A DNA stretch of 39,060 bases from Methylobacterium segetis. Lineage in GTDB: Bacteria > Pseudomonadota > Alphaproteobacteria > Rhizobiales > Beijerinckiaceae. The notes under the pieces are model-generated. The model worked only from the letters and a program-made list of their open reading frames with translations, was not told the DNA's origin and made no database searches. How positions within the stretch are numbered: position 1 is the first letter of the stretch; every line of letters begins with the position of its first letter. The stretch is taken from assembly GCF_004348265.1 (NCBI RefSeq), contig NZ_SMNT01000045.1:1-39060 (forward strand), given 5' to 3'. The translations under genes and the position numbers were made by a program. Below, piece by piece: positions 26,079-33,479 of the stretch.

Positions 26079-26734
26079 GTGACGGGAAGCCCGTGGTAAC
26101 CGCCGATGTCGCGCCGCACGATCCGGGCGGGGTTGCCGAGGACGAGGCAGCCCTCCGGCACGTCCCGCGTCACCACGGCGCCGGCGCCGACGACCGCGTT
26201 CGCGCCGACGCTGCGCTCGGGCAGGATGGTGGCGCCCGCGCCCACGACGCTGCCGCGGCCCAGGGCGACGTGGCCCGCCAGGACCACGCCCGGCCCGAGC
26301 GAGACGAAATCGGAGAGCTGCGCGTGGTGACCCACGCTCGCCCCGCGATTGACGAAGACGTGGGCGCCGAAGCGGCTCGCGGCGCCGAGGCTGCAGCCCG
26401 CATTCACGTAGCAGCCCGGCCCGAGGTCGAGCCGCCGGGGCGCCGCGACGCTCGGGTCGATCAGGCTGAAGGGGCGGAGGAACCCGGCCTCGGCCGCCTC
26501 GCGCGCGGCCCGCTGGCGGTGCGCCGGCGTGAAGAGCGGGATGAGATGGGGCAGAGCGACGAGATCGGCCCCGACCCCTTCGGGCTCCAGGATGATCGCC
26601 TCATCCGACAGGTGGCTCTCGACGGGGCGGTTGCGGATGCCGGCGGCGAGGACGAGCCCCGCCCGGTGCAGGCTCTCCTCCACGTCGGCCGCCACGGGTG
26701 AGCCGATGCCGTACAGGACCACGCGCGTCGTCAT
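26075..26734 (-). CDS. Hexapeptide-repeat sugar acyltransferase (PglD/NeuD-like, FdtC/QdtC role)
   Basis: 219-residue enzyme expected to acylate an amino group of a nucleotide-linked sugar, usually with acetyl-CoA. The N-terminal part (VVLYGIGSPVAADVEESLHRAG) is the Rossmann-like sugar-nucleotide domain of the PglD/NeuD group. From about residue 95 to 205 left-handed beta-helix hexapeptides run (GPGCYVNAGCSLGAASRFGAHV, SLGPGVVLAGHVALGRGSVVGAG), with the putative catalytic His in VGHHAQ. C-terminal GNPARIVRRDI is typical. Both ends overlap neighbours by 4 bp (ATGA). In context it would complete an N-acyl 3-amino-3,6-dideoxyhexose; the exact acyl group is not determined. Confidence 0.85.
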   Translation of the reverse strand: MTTRVVLYGIGSPVAADVEESLHRAGLVLAAGIRNRPVESHLSDEAIILEPEGVGADLVALPHLIPLFTPAHRQRAAREAAEAGFLRPFSLIDPSVAAPRRLDLGPGCYVNAGCSLGAASRFGAHVFVNRGASVGHHAQLSDFVSLGPGVVLAGHVALGRGSVVGAGATILPERSVGANAVVGAGAVVTRDVPEGCLVLGNPARIVRRDIGGYHGLPVT

Positions 26735-27822
26735 GGGCGGAAGTCCCGCAGCGCCTCCGCCACCCGCATCGGCGCCTCGGCCGCGACCTCGGGCTGAATC
26801 GGCAGGCTGAGGAGGGTGGCAGCGAGGGTGTCGGTGACCGGCAGCGGGAAGGCAGCGGCTTCCCGGAAGGCGGGATGCCGGTGCAGGCCGGGGGTGTAAT
26901 GCACCGCGGTGCCGATGCCGGCCTCGGCGAGGCGGCGCATCAGCCGGTCGCGCTCGGGATGGGTCACGGCGAACTGGTGGTAGACGCTGCCCGGCGTGTC
27001 GGGCGGCAGGGCGAGGCCTGTTCGGCTCAGGCACTCGCGGTAGCGCGCGGCGATGGCGCGGCGCTCGGCGTTGCCAGCCCCGAGATGCGGCAGGAGCGCG
27101 AGGAGGATCGCCGCCTGGATCTCGTCGAGGCGCGAGTTGAAGCCGGGTCCGGCGCTCACGCGCTCGGAGCCCGAGAAGCCGTAATGGCGCAGGGCGCGCA
27201 GCCGGTCGGCGAGGGCGGCATCGCGGGTCAGGATCGCGCCTCCGTCGCCGATGCAGCCGAGATTCTTCGTCGGGTAGAAGGAATAGGCGGCAGCCTGCCC
27301 GAAGCTGCCGAGCGGCCGCCCATCGAGGTGGGCGCCGTGGCTCTGCGCGCAATCCTCGATCACGGCGAGCCCGTGGCGCTCGGCGATGTCCATCAGCGCC
27401 GGCATGTCGGCCGGGTGGCCGAACAGGTGCACGGGCAGGATCGCGGCGGTGCGCGGACCGACCGCTTCGGCGACGCGGGCGGGATCGATGCAGCGGGTCA
27501 CCGGGTCGACGTCGACGAGCCGGGCCTGCGCGCCGGACTGAAGGATCGCCTGCGCGGTCCCCGCGAAGGTGAGGGCGGGCGCGATCACCTCGTCGCCGGG
27601 GCCGATCCCGAGGGCGCGGAGCGCGAGCGCCAGCGCATCGGTGCCGGAGGCGACGCCGACACCGTGGTCGAGGCCGGCACCGGCCGCGAAGGCCGCCTCG
27701 AATGCGGCCACCGCCTGTCCCAGGATGTAGCTGTCGCCGCCGAGGACGGACGCGATCGCGCGGTCGATGTCCGCGCGGAACCGGGCGACGCGCAGCGGCG
27801 GGGCCGCCTGCGGGATCGTCAT
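26731..27822 (-). CDS. DegT/DnrJ/EryC1-family sugar aminotransferase (FdtB/QdtB role)
   Basis: 363-residue PLP-dependent aminotransferase that adds an amino group to a keto sugar nucleotide, using glutamate as donor in the family. Lys186 in FYPTKNLG is the Schiff-base lysine, Asp157 in VIEDCAQSHGA contacts the PLP ring, and GTDALALAL near 60-68 binds the phosphate. FNSRLDEIQAAIL near 228-240 is also a family hallmark. Next to a 3,4-ketoisomerase it is most likely a 3-aminotransferase (FdtB/QdtB type) making a dTDP-3-amino-3,6-dideoxyhexose. It overlaps both neighbouring genes by 4 bp, so the operon is translationally coupled. Confidence 0.92.
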   Translation of the reverse strand: MTIPQAAPPLRVARFRADIDRAIASVLGGDSYILGQAVAAFEAAFAAGAGLDHGVGVASGTDALALALRALGIGPGDEVIAPALTFAGTAQAILQSGAQARLVDVDPVTRCIDPARVAEAVGPRTAAILPVHLFGHPADMPALMDIAERHGLAVIEDCAQSHGAHLDGRPLGSFGQAAAYSFYPTKNLGCIGDGGAILTRDAALADRLRALRHYGFSGSERVSAGPGFNSRLDEIQAAILLALLPHLGAGNAERRAIAARYRECLSRTGLALPPDTPGSVYHQFAVTHPERDRLMRRLAEAGIGTAVHYTPGLHRHPAFREAAAFPLPVTDTLAATLLSLPIQPEVAAEAPMRVAEALRDFRP

Positions 27823-28247
27823 GCGTGGCAATCCGCCCGGAACAGGTCCGGCCGCGCCCGATCGTAGTGGCGCGTGTCCTCGTAGAGTTCGGAGGCGCAG
27901 ACGAGGAGGATGGTCCCGGCCTCGAACTCGCGCAGGTGGATGAGGATGCCCGCCCGGATCCACAGACCCCGGTCGTATCCCTCGAGGCGGATGCCGGCCC
28001 GTTCCCCGCCGTTATCGACCTCGACGAGCACCGAGCCCTTCAGGACGACGATGAATTCGTCGCAGGAATTGGCATGCCCGCCGCGGACGGTCCCGGGCCG
28101 GTCGACCGACATGAAGAAGACGCGCCGGGGCGGGAAGGGCAGATTCTCGTGCTGATCCAGCGCGACGAGTTCGCCTCGCGCGTCGGAATGCACGACTTGG
28201 TTGATAATCTCGACCCCCCTCACAACTTGCACGATTGATAAATCCAT
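27819..28247 (-). CDS. FdtA/QdtA-like sugar 3,4-ketoisomerase (cupin, WxcM-like)
   Basis: 142-residue single-domain cupin of the WxcM/FdtA/QdtA group, which move the keto group of dTDP-4-keto-6-deoxyglucose from C4 to C3. Family features are ARGELVALDQ near 23-32, PFPPRRVFF near 38-46, RGGHANSCDEFIVVLKGSVLV and a C-terminal WIRAGILIHLREF strand. The usual catalytic HAH is HAN here, so the second histidine is replaced by asparagine; activity may differ. ATG 28247 has GCGAGAG next to it. It is the first gene of a four-gene operon; rmlA/rmlB, which would supply the substrate, are not in the window. Confidence 0.85.
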   Translation of the reverse strand: MDLSIVQVVRGVEIINQVVHSDARGELVALDQHENLPFPPRRVFFMSVDRPGTVRGGHANSCDEFIVVLKGSVLVEVDNGGERAGIRLEGYDRGLWIRAGILIHLREFEAGTILLVCASELYEDTRHYDRARPDLFRADCHA

Positions 28248-28523
28248 CTCTCGCGGAATGAACCCATAGTACAGTTCTGAGCGATGGACGACAAATGCGA
28301 GAATAGCCCCTTCTAGATCAGGACATTTCGGCAATCTGGATTGCCTGATTGGCCGACGTGGCACCGCAGCGAGCCAGAGGCAGAGTGCGCCGGAGGGCCG
28401 GCTCCTCAGGGCACGCGGCGGCATCCAAAAAGGACGGATTTTCGAAATAAGACTTGACCGTTGCGAAAACGCATCATGCAATAGGCTAGCGATTCGCTGG
28501 GAACGCGATATCGGGAGGCAAGC
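28248..28523. promoter_or_regulatory. Divergent promoter region of the amino-sugar operon
   Basis: 276 bp between the ketoisomerase gene and a divergent small gene. It is locally AT-rich at 28248-28340 and 28430-28500, against a GC-rich background, so promoters in both directions are likely. No clear consensus or operator was identified. Confidence 0.4.
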
Positions 28524-28733
28524 ATGACGCTCGCTGAGATCGCCCGGATCATCGAAGCCAACGGCGCCGAGTTTGCGGATCGGGTCTTCGCCTCGCTCGG
28601 CAAGGCCCACCCCGCGGAACTGTTCGAGGCGAGCCCGGCCGCCCAGGACGCCCTGGAGATGCTGCGCCGCCGCCGGGACCTGATGATCGCCCTCGACATG
28701 TGGCCGAACCCGTCGTCCAGCGTACGTCACTGA
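28524..28733 (+). CDS. Small hypothetical protein
   Basis: 69-residue soluble, mainly helical protein (MTLAEIARIIEANGAEFADR) without a known motif. GGGAGG 5-6 bp before ATG 28524 and normal codon use support it as a real gene. It is divergent from the amino-sugar operon. Function unknown. Confidence 0.6.
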   Translation: MTLAEIARIIEANGAEFADRVFASLGKAHPAELFEASPAAQDALEMLRRRRDLMIALDMWPNPSSSVRH

Positions 28734-28986
28734 GCCGGACAGCGCGGGAAAGGACGGACCGTCACCCTGTTCCCGGCAGACCGGGCCGAGACGGGCCGGC
28801 CGTGGTCGGCCGCATCAGGCGGCGTGCGCGACCGCGGAACGCCTCGGCACCGAAGGGGCTCGTCCCTCAGGAACGAACGCTCGCCCTCGGCCACTTCGCG
28901 TGAACCGGCTCTCCGCACGACGGGCCCAGAATCGATAGCCGTGCCCATTGCCATCAAGGGTCTCGGCACGACATGAATCCGCGAGG
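28734..28986. other. Intergenic region, nothing recognised
   Basis: About 250 bp of GC-rich DNA between two small genes. Short frames exist on both strands, but none has a ribosome-binding site with recognisable protein content. The inverted GGCCGGCC/GGTCGGCC elements near 28793-28812 are weak. Confidence 0.35.
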
Positions 28987-29253
28987 ATGTCCGGCCGTTT
29001 CCCAGCCTCCATGCGCCAGAGCGAATTCGACCCCTACGGAGAGCCGATCGCGCAGGATCTGCGCGAAGGCCGCCCGACCGCACGCCCTGGATCCCTCTCG
29101 CGCGGTATCCTGCGCGTCGGCGTCGGCCTGTTCTGGATCCTGGTGATCGGGATCGTGGCCGCGCGGGTGGCGTTCTTCGATCCGGACGTCGCGGCGAAGT
29201 TCGGCTCCCTCAGCGCCATCACGACCTTCGTCCAATCCCTCGTCGGCGCCTGA
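28987..29253 (+). CDS. Small single-pass membrane protein
   Basis: 88 residues with one clear hydrophobic segment at about 47-69 (GVGLFWILVIGIVAARVAFF). A polar N-terminus (SEFDPYGEPIAQDL) and a short C-terminal tail flank it. Start is uncertain between ATG 28987 and ATG 29011; neither has a well-spaced ribosome-binding site. No family recognised. Confidence 0.5.
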   Translation: MSGRFPASMRQSEFDPYGEPIAQDLREGRPTARPGSLSRGILRVGVGLFWILVIGIVAARVAFFDPDVAAKFGSLSAITTFVQSLVGA

Positions 29254-29273
29254 ACGGCGGCTGCGCGGCGCTA

Positions 29274-29296
29274 CGGAGGGGGCGGGACTCCCTCCG
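29274..29296. terminator. Hairpin between convergent genes
   Basis: CGGAGGG (29274-29280) pairs with CCCTCCG (29290-29296) over 9 nt, in the 64-bp gap between the convergent membrane protein and MEKHLA genes. No T-run. Confidence 0.35.
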
Positions 29297-29317
29297 CACC
29301 CGGAGCGTTGCGGGGTC

Positions 29318-29764
29318 TCAGGCGTCATGCCAGCGGGCGAACCACGCGGCCTGCCCCCGCACGGTGCCGTCCACATCGATCAATTGCCACACCGTGCCGT
29401 CCTCGATCCAGAACCGGCGTCCCGAGGCGGCGACGCGCAGGCCCCGATAGCCCGTCGCGAATCCCTCGCGCGCGACGCGCTCCAGAAGCGCTCGGCGCGA
29501 GGCGCGGTGGGGCGCCTCCGCGGAGAGACGAGAGGGAAGGGCGGTGAAGGCGGCCCAGCCGTAGCCGAAGCAGGATTGGGCGGTCCGGTTCGCGTACACG
29601 AAGCGCGGATCCGCCGATCCGTCGTGGGCGAGGACGGCGAAGGGTGCCTCCTCGTAGAGCCAGACCGCATCGCGCCCCTCCGGCACGAGCGGCCGCCCCA
29701 GGAGCCGGGCGTGACTGCCGGAGAGGAGCGCGAAGAAGCCGGGATCGCGTGCGAGGCCGTTCAC
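29318..29764 (-). CDS. MEKHLA (PAS-like) domain protein
   Basis: 148-residue protein made up of a single MEKHLA domain, a PAS-related sensory fold. Typical stretches are [65 protein letters not shown] and [18 protein letters not shown]. It has no output domain. The GTG start at 29764 overlaps the purC stop by 4 bp (GTGA), so it is translationally coupled to purC. The biological reason for that pairing is not known. Ligand unknown; FMN or haem binding cannot be read from sequence. Confidence 0.85.
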   Translation of the reverse strand: MNGLARDPGFFALLSGSHARLLGRPLVPEGRDAVWLYEEAPFAVLAHDGSADPRFVYANRTAQSCFGYGWAAFTALPSRLSAEAPHRASRRALLERVAREGFATGYRGLRVAASGRRFWIEDGTVWQLIDVDGTVRGQAAWFARWHDA

Positions 29765-30738
29765 GCCGCGAGATAGGCCGCGAGATTCCGCCGGATGCGA
29801 TCGAGCGGCGCCTCGTCCCCGTCGGGCAGGGGGAAGGATTGCCCGGTGATCGTCTCGAAGGCGCGGATGTAGACGGCAGCCGTCTCCACGACGACCTCCT
29901 GCGGGATCTCGGGGATGTCGTCCCGGTAGGGGTCGCAGCGGGCGGCCACCCAGTTGCGCACGAAATCCTTGTCGAAGCTCTCAGGGGACGCACCCGCGGC
30001 GAAGCGCTCGGCGTAGCTTCCGGCAAACCAGTAGCGGCTGCTGTCCGGCGTATGCACCTCGTCGGCGAGGACGATCCGGCCCTCGGCGTCGGTACCGAAC
30101 TCGTACTTGGTGTCGGCGAGGATGAGGCCGCGCGCGGCCGCCATCTCCTGCCCGCGGGCGAAGAGGGCGAGCGCCGCCTCCGACACCGTTCGCCACTGCT
30201 CGGGCGCCAGCAGGCCCTTCGAGAGGATCTCCGCCTCGGTCAGCGGCTCGTCGTGCCCGCCGGCATCGGCCTTCGTGGTGGGCGTGATGATGGGATGGGG
30301 CAGGCGCTCGTTCGGGCGCATCCCGTCCGGGAGCCGGTGGCCGTAGAGGGTGCGGGCACCGGCCTTGTACTGCGTCAGGATCGAGGTCGCCGTGGTGCCG
30401 GCGAGATAGCCGCGCACCACGATCTCGACGGGCAGGATGCTGAGGCGGCGCCCCACCACGACGTTCGGGTCCGGATAGGCGAGGACGTGGTTCGGGCAGA
30501 TGTCGGCGGTCGCCTCGAACCAGTAGCGGGCCGTCTGGGTCAGCACCTGCCCCTTGAAGGGAATCGCGGTGAGGATCCGGTCGAACGCGCTCAGCCGGTC
30601 GCTGCTGATCAGGATGCGGCGGCCGTCGGGCAGATCGTAATTGTCGCGCACCTTGCCGCGGTAGTGGTTCGGCAGGTCGGGCAGGCTCGCCTCGCGCAGC
30701 ACCCGATGGGCATAGGGAACCAGATCAGCCGCCGTCAT
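29761..30738 (-). CDS. purC: Phosphoribosylaminoimidazole-succinocarboxamide synthase (SAICAR synthetase)
   Basis: 325-residue enzyme of purine synthesis that joins CAIR and aspartate with ATP to give SAICAR. Signatures are GKVRDNYDL near 28-36 (ATP site), [29 protein letters not shown], and LADTKYEFG followed by [14 protein letters not shown], which matches the second PurC signature. It is longer than the common bacterial form of about 240-255 residues and resembles the longer form also found in yeast Ade1. ATG 30738 has GGAAGGCGG 2-3 bp upstream; an in-frame ATG at 30753 is an alternative. The MEKHLA gene overlaps its stop. Confidence 0.95.
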   Translation of the reverse strand: MTAADLVPYAHRVLREASLPDLPNHYRGKVRDNYDLPDGRRILISSDRLSAFDRILTAIPFKGQVLTQTARYWFEATADICPNHVLAYPDPNVVVGRRLSILPVEIVVRGYLAGTTATSILTQYKAGARTLYGHRLPDGMRPNERLPHPIITPTTKADAGGHDEPLTEAEILSKGLLAPEQWRTVSEAALALFARGQEMAAARGLILADTKYEFGTDAEGRIVLADEVHTPDSSRYWFAGSYAERFAAGASPESFDKDFVRNWVAARCDPYRDDIPEIPQEVVVETAAVYIRAFETITGQSFPLPDGDEAPLDRIRRNLAAYLAA

Positions 30739-30803
30739 CGCGCCGCCTTCCATGACCGAGAGCGGTGGCTTATGCGCGATCACGCCGCGGAGCGCGAGCC
30801 CTC

Positions 30804-31598
30804 TCAGGGCGGCGTCACCGCGCGGCGATAGAGATGCCAGGTCGCGTGGCCGAGCACCGGCAGAACCACGGCCAATCCGATGAAGAGCGGCAGCATCCCG
30901 AGAACGAGCAACCCCGCGACGATGAAGCCCCAGGCCAGCATCGGCCCCGGATTCTCCCGGACCACCGTCATCGAGGTCTCGATCGCCGCGAGCGCGTCCA
31001 CGTCGCGGTCGACGAGAAGCGGGATCGAGATGACGCTCACCGCGAGAGCGACGAGGGAGAACGCGAAGCCGACGAGGTTGCCGAGCATGATGAGGATCCA
31101 ACCCCGGCCGGTCGTCACCACCTCCTCCGCGAAGGCGAGGACGGAGGCGTGGCTCGTGCCGTCGTAGAGCGCCCAGTACAGGCCCATGGCGGAGACGAGC
31201 CAGGCGAGGAAGATCGTCATCAGGAGGAAGCCGACCGCGAAGATCGAGCCGGCCGAGCGCGCCCGGAGGGGCTCGTAGGCGCTCGACCACGTCGCCTCGA
31301 GGCCCTGCTCCCGCCGTCGGCTCATCTCGTAGAGGCCGATCGCCGCGAAGGGGCCGACCAGCGCGAAGCCCGAGGCGAGGGGGAAGAGCAGGGGGATGAG
31401 GCTCTCCTCGAAGGTCAGGGTCGCGATCACGATGCCGGCGATCGGGTAGATGGCGATCGCGAACAGGACGTGGGTGGGCATGGCGAGGAAGTCCTCGACG
31501 CCCTTGGACAGCGCGATCCGGAGATCGCCGAGGCCGAGGGCGCGCACCCGCGGGTGCGCCGCCGACGTGTGCTGGAAGACGGCGTGAAGCGTCGTCAT
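30804..31598 (-). CDS. DUF2189 family inner-membrane protein
   Basis: 264-residue protein with about six hydrophobic segments from residue 40 onward ([44 protein letters not shown] and others). [19 protein letters not shown] and [18 protein letters not shown] are typical of DUF2189. Family function is unknown. ATG 31598 has GAGGG about 7 bp upstream; an upstream in-frame start near 31649 gives low-complexity sequence. It is upstream of purC on the same strand with a 65-bp gap, so cotranscription is possible. Confidence 0.85.
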   Translation of the reverse strand: MTTLHAVFQHTSAAHPRVRALGLGDLRIALSKGVEDFLAMPTHVLFAIAIYPIAGIVIATLTFEESLIPLLFPLASGFALVGPFAAIGLYEMSRRREQGLEATWSSAYEPLRARSAGSIFAVGFLLMTIFLAWLVSAMGLYWALYDGTSHASVLAFAEEVVTTGRGWILIMLGNLVGFAFSLVALAVSVISIPLLVDRDVDALAAIETSMTVVRENPGPMLAWGFIVAGLLVLGMLPLFIGLAVVLPVLGHATWHLYRRAVTPP

Positions 31599-31907
31599 GG
31601 CAGGACCCTCCGCGGGACGGCATGCACATGGCAGATGCCCGGTCGGCACCTGCCGCTGACGGTCTGGGGCACGAACGGGTCATGTTATATCCGATCGTTG
31701 AAGATCCGTCTCAGGTCAAAGCGAAGCAACCGCACCGACAAAGCCAGCAAACACACCGACAACACGGCACATTTTCGTACGAACATGCAGCTGTCGTCTT
31801 GCTGCGAGACGGGCCATACCCGCAGGGCATGGATCGGCGGCCTGTGCGTCGGCCTCCCGGCGTGAGAGAATCGGGCTTGGCGCGTCTCTCACCGACGGAG
31901 GCTTGTC
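31599..31907. promoter_or_regulatory. Divergent intergenic region
   Basis: 309 bp between the DUF2189 and GYD genes. Bases 31680-31800 are relatively AT-rich and include a perfect 10-bp palindrome, TTCGTACGAA (31774-31783), possibly an operator. No gene seen. Confidence 0.4.
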
Positions 31908-32228
31908 GTGACCACCTACATCATGCTCGGACGCTGGACGGATCAGGGCGCGCGCTCGGCCGTCGATGCGCCGCGCCGCCTCGACGCGGCCAAGGCGCTT
32001 CTCGCCGGGATGGGCGGCGAGTTCCGGCACTTCTTCCTGACCATGGGCGCCTACGACGTGGTCGGGATCTACGAGGCGCCGGACGATGCGGTCGCGGCCC
32101 GGTTCAGCCTTCAGCTCGGGATGCTCGGAAATGTCCGCGCCGAGACCATGAAGGCATTCCCGGAAGCCGCCTTCCGTGCGATCGTCGGCTCCCTCAGCTA
32201 CGAGGAGCCGCCGCGCTGGCGGACCTGA
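31908..32228 (+). CDS. GYD domain protein
   Basis: 106-residue protein of the GYD family (alpha-beta ferredoxin-like fold related to YCII/dimeric barrels). TYIMLGRWTDQG, FFLTMGAYDVVGIYEAPDD (with the GAYD version of the GYD motif) and LGNVRAETMKAFPEAAF are characteristic. The start is GTG 31908 with CGGAGG about 6 bp upstream. Cytosolic, function unknown, probably a homodimer or trimer. Convergent with the GcrA-like gene. Confidence 0.88.
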   Translation: MTTYIMLGRWTDQGARSAVDAPRRLDAAKALLAGMGGEFRHFFLTMGAYDVVGIYEAPDDAVAARFSLQLGMLGNVRAETMKAFPEAAFRAIVGSLSYEEPPRWRT

Positions 32229-32264
32229 CGCGCGGCCCTCGGGTCCGCTTGGTCAGGCCGCGCG
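32229..32264. terminator. Perfect 9-bp inverted repeat between convergent genes
   Basis: CGCGCGGCC (32229-32237) pairs with GGCCGCGCG (32256-32264) over 18 nt, right after the GYD stop and across the stop of the convergent GcrA-like gene. No T-run. Confidence 0.35.
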
Positions 32265-32966
32265 CTGGGGCTTGCGCAGCGGCTCGAACACGATTGCGTA
32301 GTGCTGCGGGCACCAGCGCTTGCCGGTGACGACGCGGCAGCCGCAGACGCGCTTCGTCTCGATGGAGCCGCCCTCGTGGTCCGACCACAGGGGGAAGACG
32401 CAATCGAGGAGGCCGGCCTTCATGAAGGGCACGCCCTCGCCCCCGTCGGCCGCCACGAGGGGCCGCCGGGCTCCCGTCGTGGGCAGGGCAGGGCCTCCCG
32501 TCGGGGATTCGGGCGCCGTGCCCGGCACGGCCAGAGCCGTCGGCGCCGGCACGGACAGGGCTACAGGGGCTCTCGGGACAGGGTTCGACGGCGCGGCGGG
32601 TACCGCCCGTGCCGCGGCGGTCGTGGGAGCCGGCGCGGAAGCGGCCCTGCGGATCACCTCGCTCCGCGCCGCCTTCGGGGCCGGCGGCTCGGTACGCGGC
32701 AGGATCCGAGGCGTCGGGGCGGCGGCCTCGGCCGTCCGCGGGTTCGGGTTCGTCCGCGCCGGGGCGGGTGCCGCCGGGCGGGGCGCGGCGGCTGAGGCCG
32801 GCTTCTTCGGCTTCGCTCCGAGGGTCTGCGCGGCCTGCGCGACACGGCGAACCACATCCTCGGGTGTGGTGCCGAACTCGGCCGCGATCTCCGACGCGTC
32901 GCGGCCCTCGATCCACTGAACGACCGCCTTCCGGGTCGCCTCTTCCGTCCACAGCGCGTCGTTCAT
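32253..32966 (-). CDS. GcrA-like regulator with long Pro/Ala linker
   Basis: 237-residue protein with the GcrA layout. An N-terminal helix-turn-helix (LWTEEATRKAVVQWIEGRDA, SEIAAEFGTTPEDVVRRV) occupies about residues 5-45. A Pro/Ala-rich disordered linker runs from about 50 to 180. The C-terminal region LLDCVFPLWSDHEG, CGCRVVTGKRWCPQH matches the cysteine/histidine-containing end of GcrA, which contacts sigma70 in the family. GcrA works with m6A methylation by CcrM in Caulobacter-type cell cycle control. This protein is more divergent than typical GcrA, so it may be a paralogue. The start at 32966 is where the HTH begins; the ribosome-binding site is weak and the frame is open upstream to 33248. 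Confidence 0.65.
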   Translation of the reverse strand: MNDALWTEEATRKAVVQWIEGRDASEIAAEFGTTPEDVVRRVAQAAQTLGAKPKKPASAAAPRPAAPAPARTNPNPRTAEAAAPTPRILPRTEPPAPKAARSEVIRRAASAPAPTTAAARAVPAAPSNPVPRAPVALSVPAPTALAVPGTAPESPTGGPALPTTGARRPLVAADGGEGVPFMKAGLLDCVFPLWSDHEGGSIETKRVCGCRVVTGKRWCPQHYAIVFEPLRKPQRAA

Positions 32967-33479
32967 CCGGTCGGGAGCCTTGTGCCTCGGTGATTCGGGA
33001 CGGGCCGTATAGGCGAAACCGCGGGGCGAAGTCTCGCTCGATCGGCCTCGCGGCCATGCATTCCGCTCAAGCCGGCCGTGAGCCGCCGCCGCCCCGGTTT
33101 CGCCGCGAAGGCCGGGGCGATTCGCCCTTATCTCCCGCGGCACGTGTGAGCCCGCGCGCCGACCCGGCAGGGCGGCACCCGCAGCGAGAAGATATCGATC
33201 GACCACTCCGGCCGTGCGCCCGATTTTCGCCAAACGAGGATCGGACATGCCAAGGCCGATTTTGCTCGCATCACAGACACGCCGTGGGTTTTATTCAGGC
33301 AGCGTTGAGCTTTCCTGTTTAAACAGTACGCAGATGTCCGACCTGACGGAACGAACCGGAATCCGCATCTGAGCGACCTTCACGCCACCCCCGGGCCAGC
33401 TTCGGCGGCGGGAGCGAGCAGGCGCCCGAACAGACCTCCGACGCCCCGGACCCTCACCGCATCGAGCCCGACGCCGCCC
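32967..33479. promoter_or_regulatory. Divergent intergenic region before mprF
   Basis: 513 bp between the GcrA-like gene and mprF. It is GC-rich up to about 33220 and more AT-rich at 33225-33330. A perfect 12-bp palindrome CTGTTTAAACAG lies at 33315-33326, which may be a regulator site for mprF. The GcrA-like frame stays open to 33248, but its extension lacks recognisable content, so I do not annotate it. Confidence 0.4.

Noticed and set aside
29761..31683. An apparent 640-residue DUF2189-PurC fusion
   Set aside because: The first half is a wrong-frame reading of the DUF2189 gene. PurC has its own ribosome-binding site and normal N-terminus.
33249..33479. Extra gene between the GcrA-like gene and mprF
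   Set aside because: Short frames on both strands lack a ribosome-binding site or recognisable content; the base composition suggests promoter DNA.
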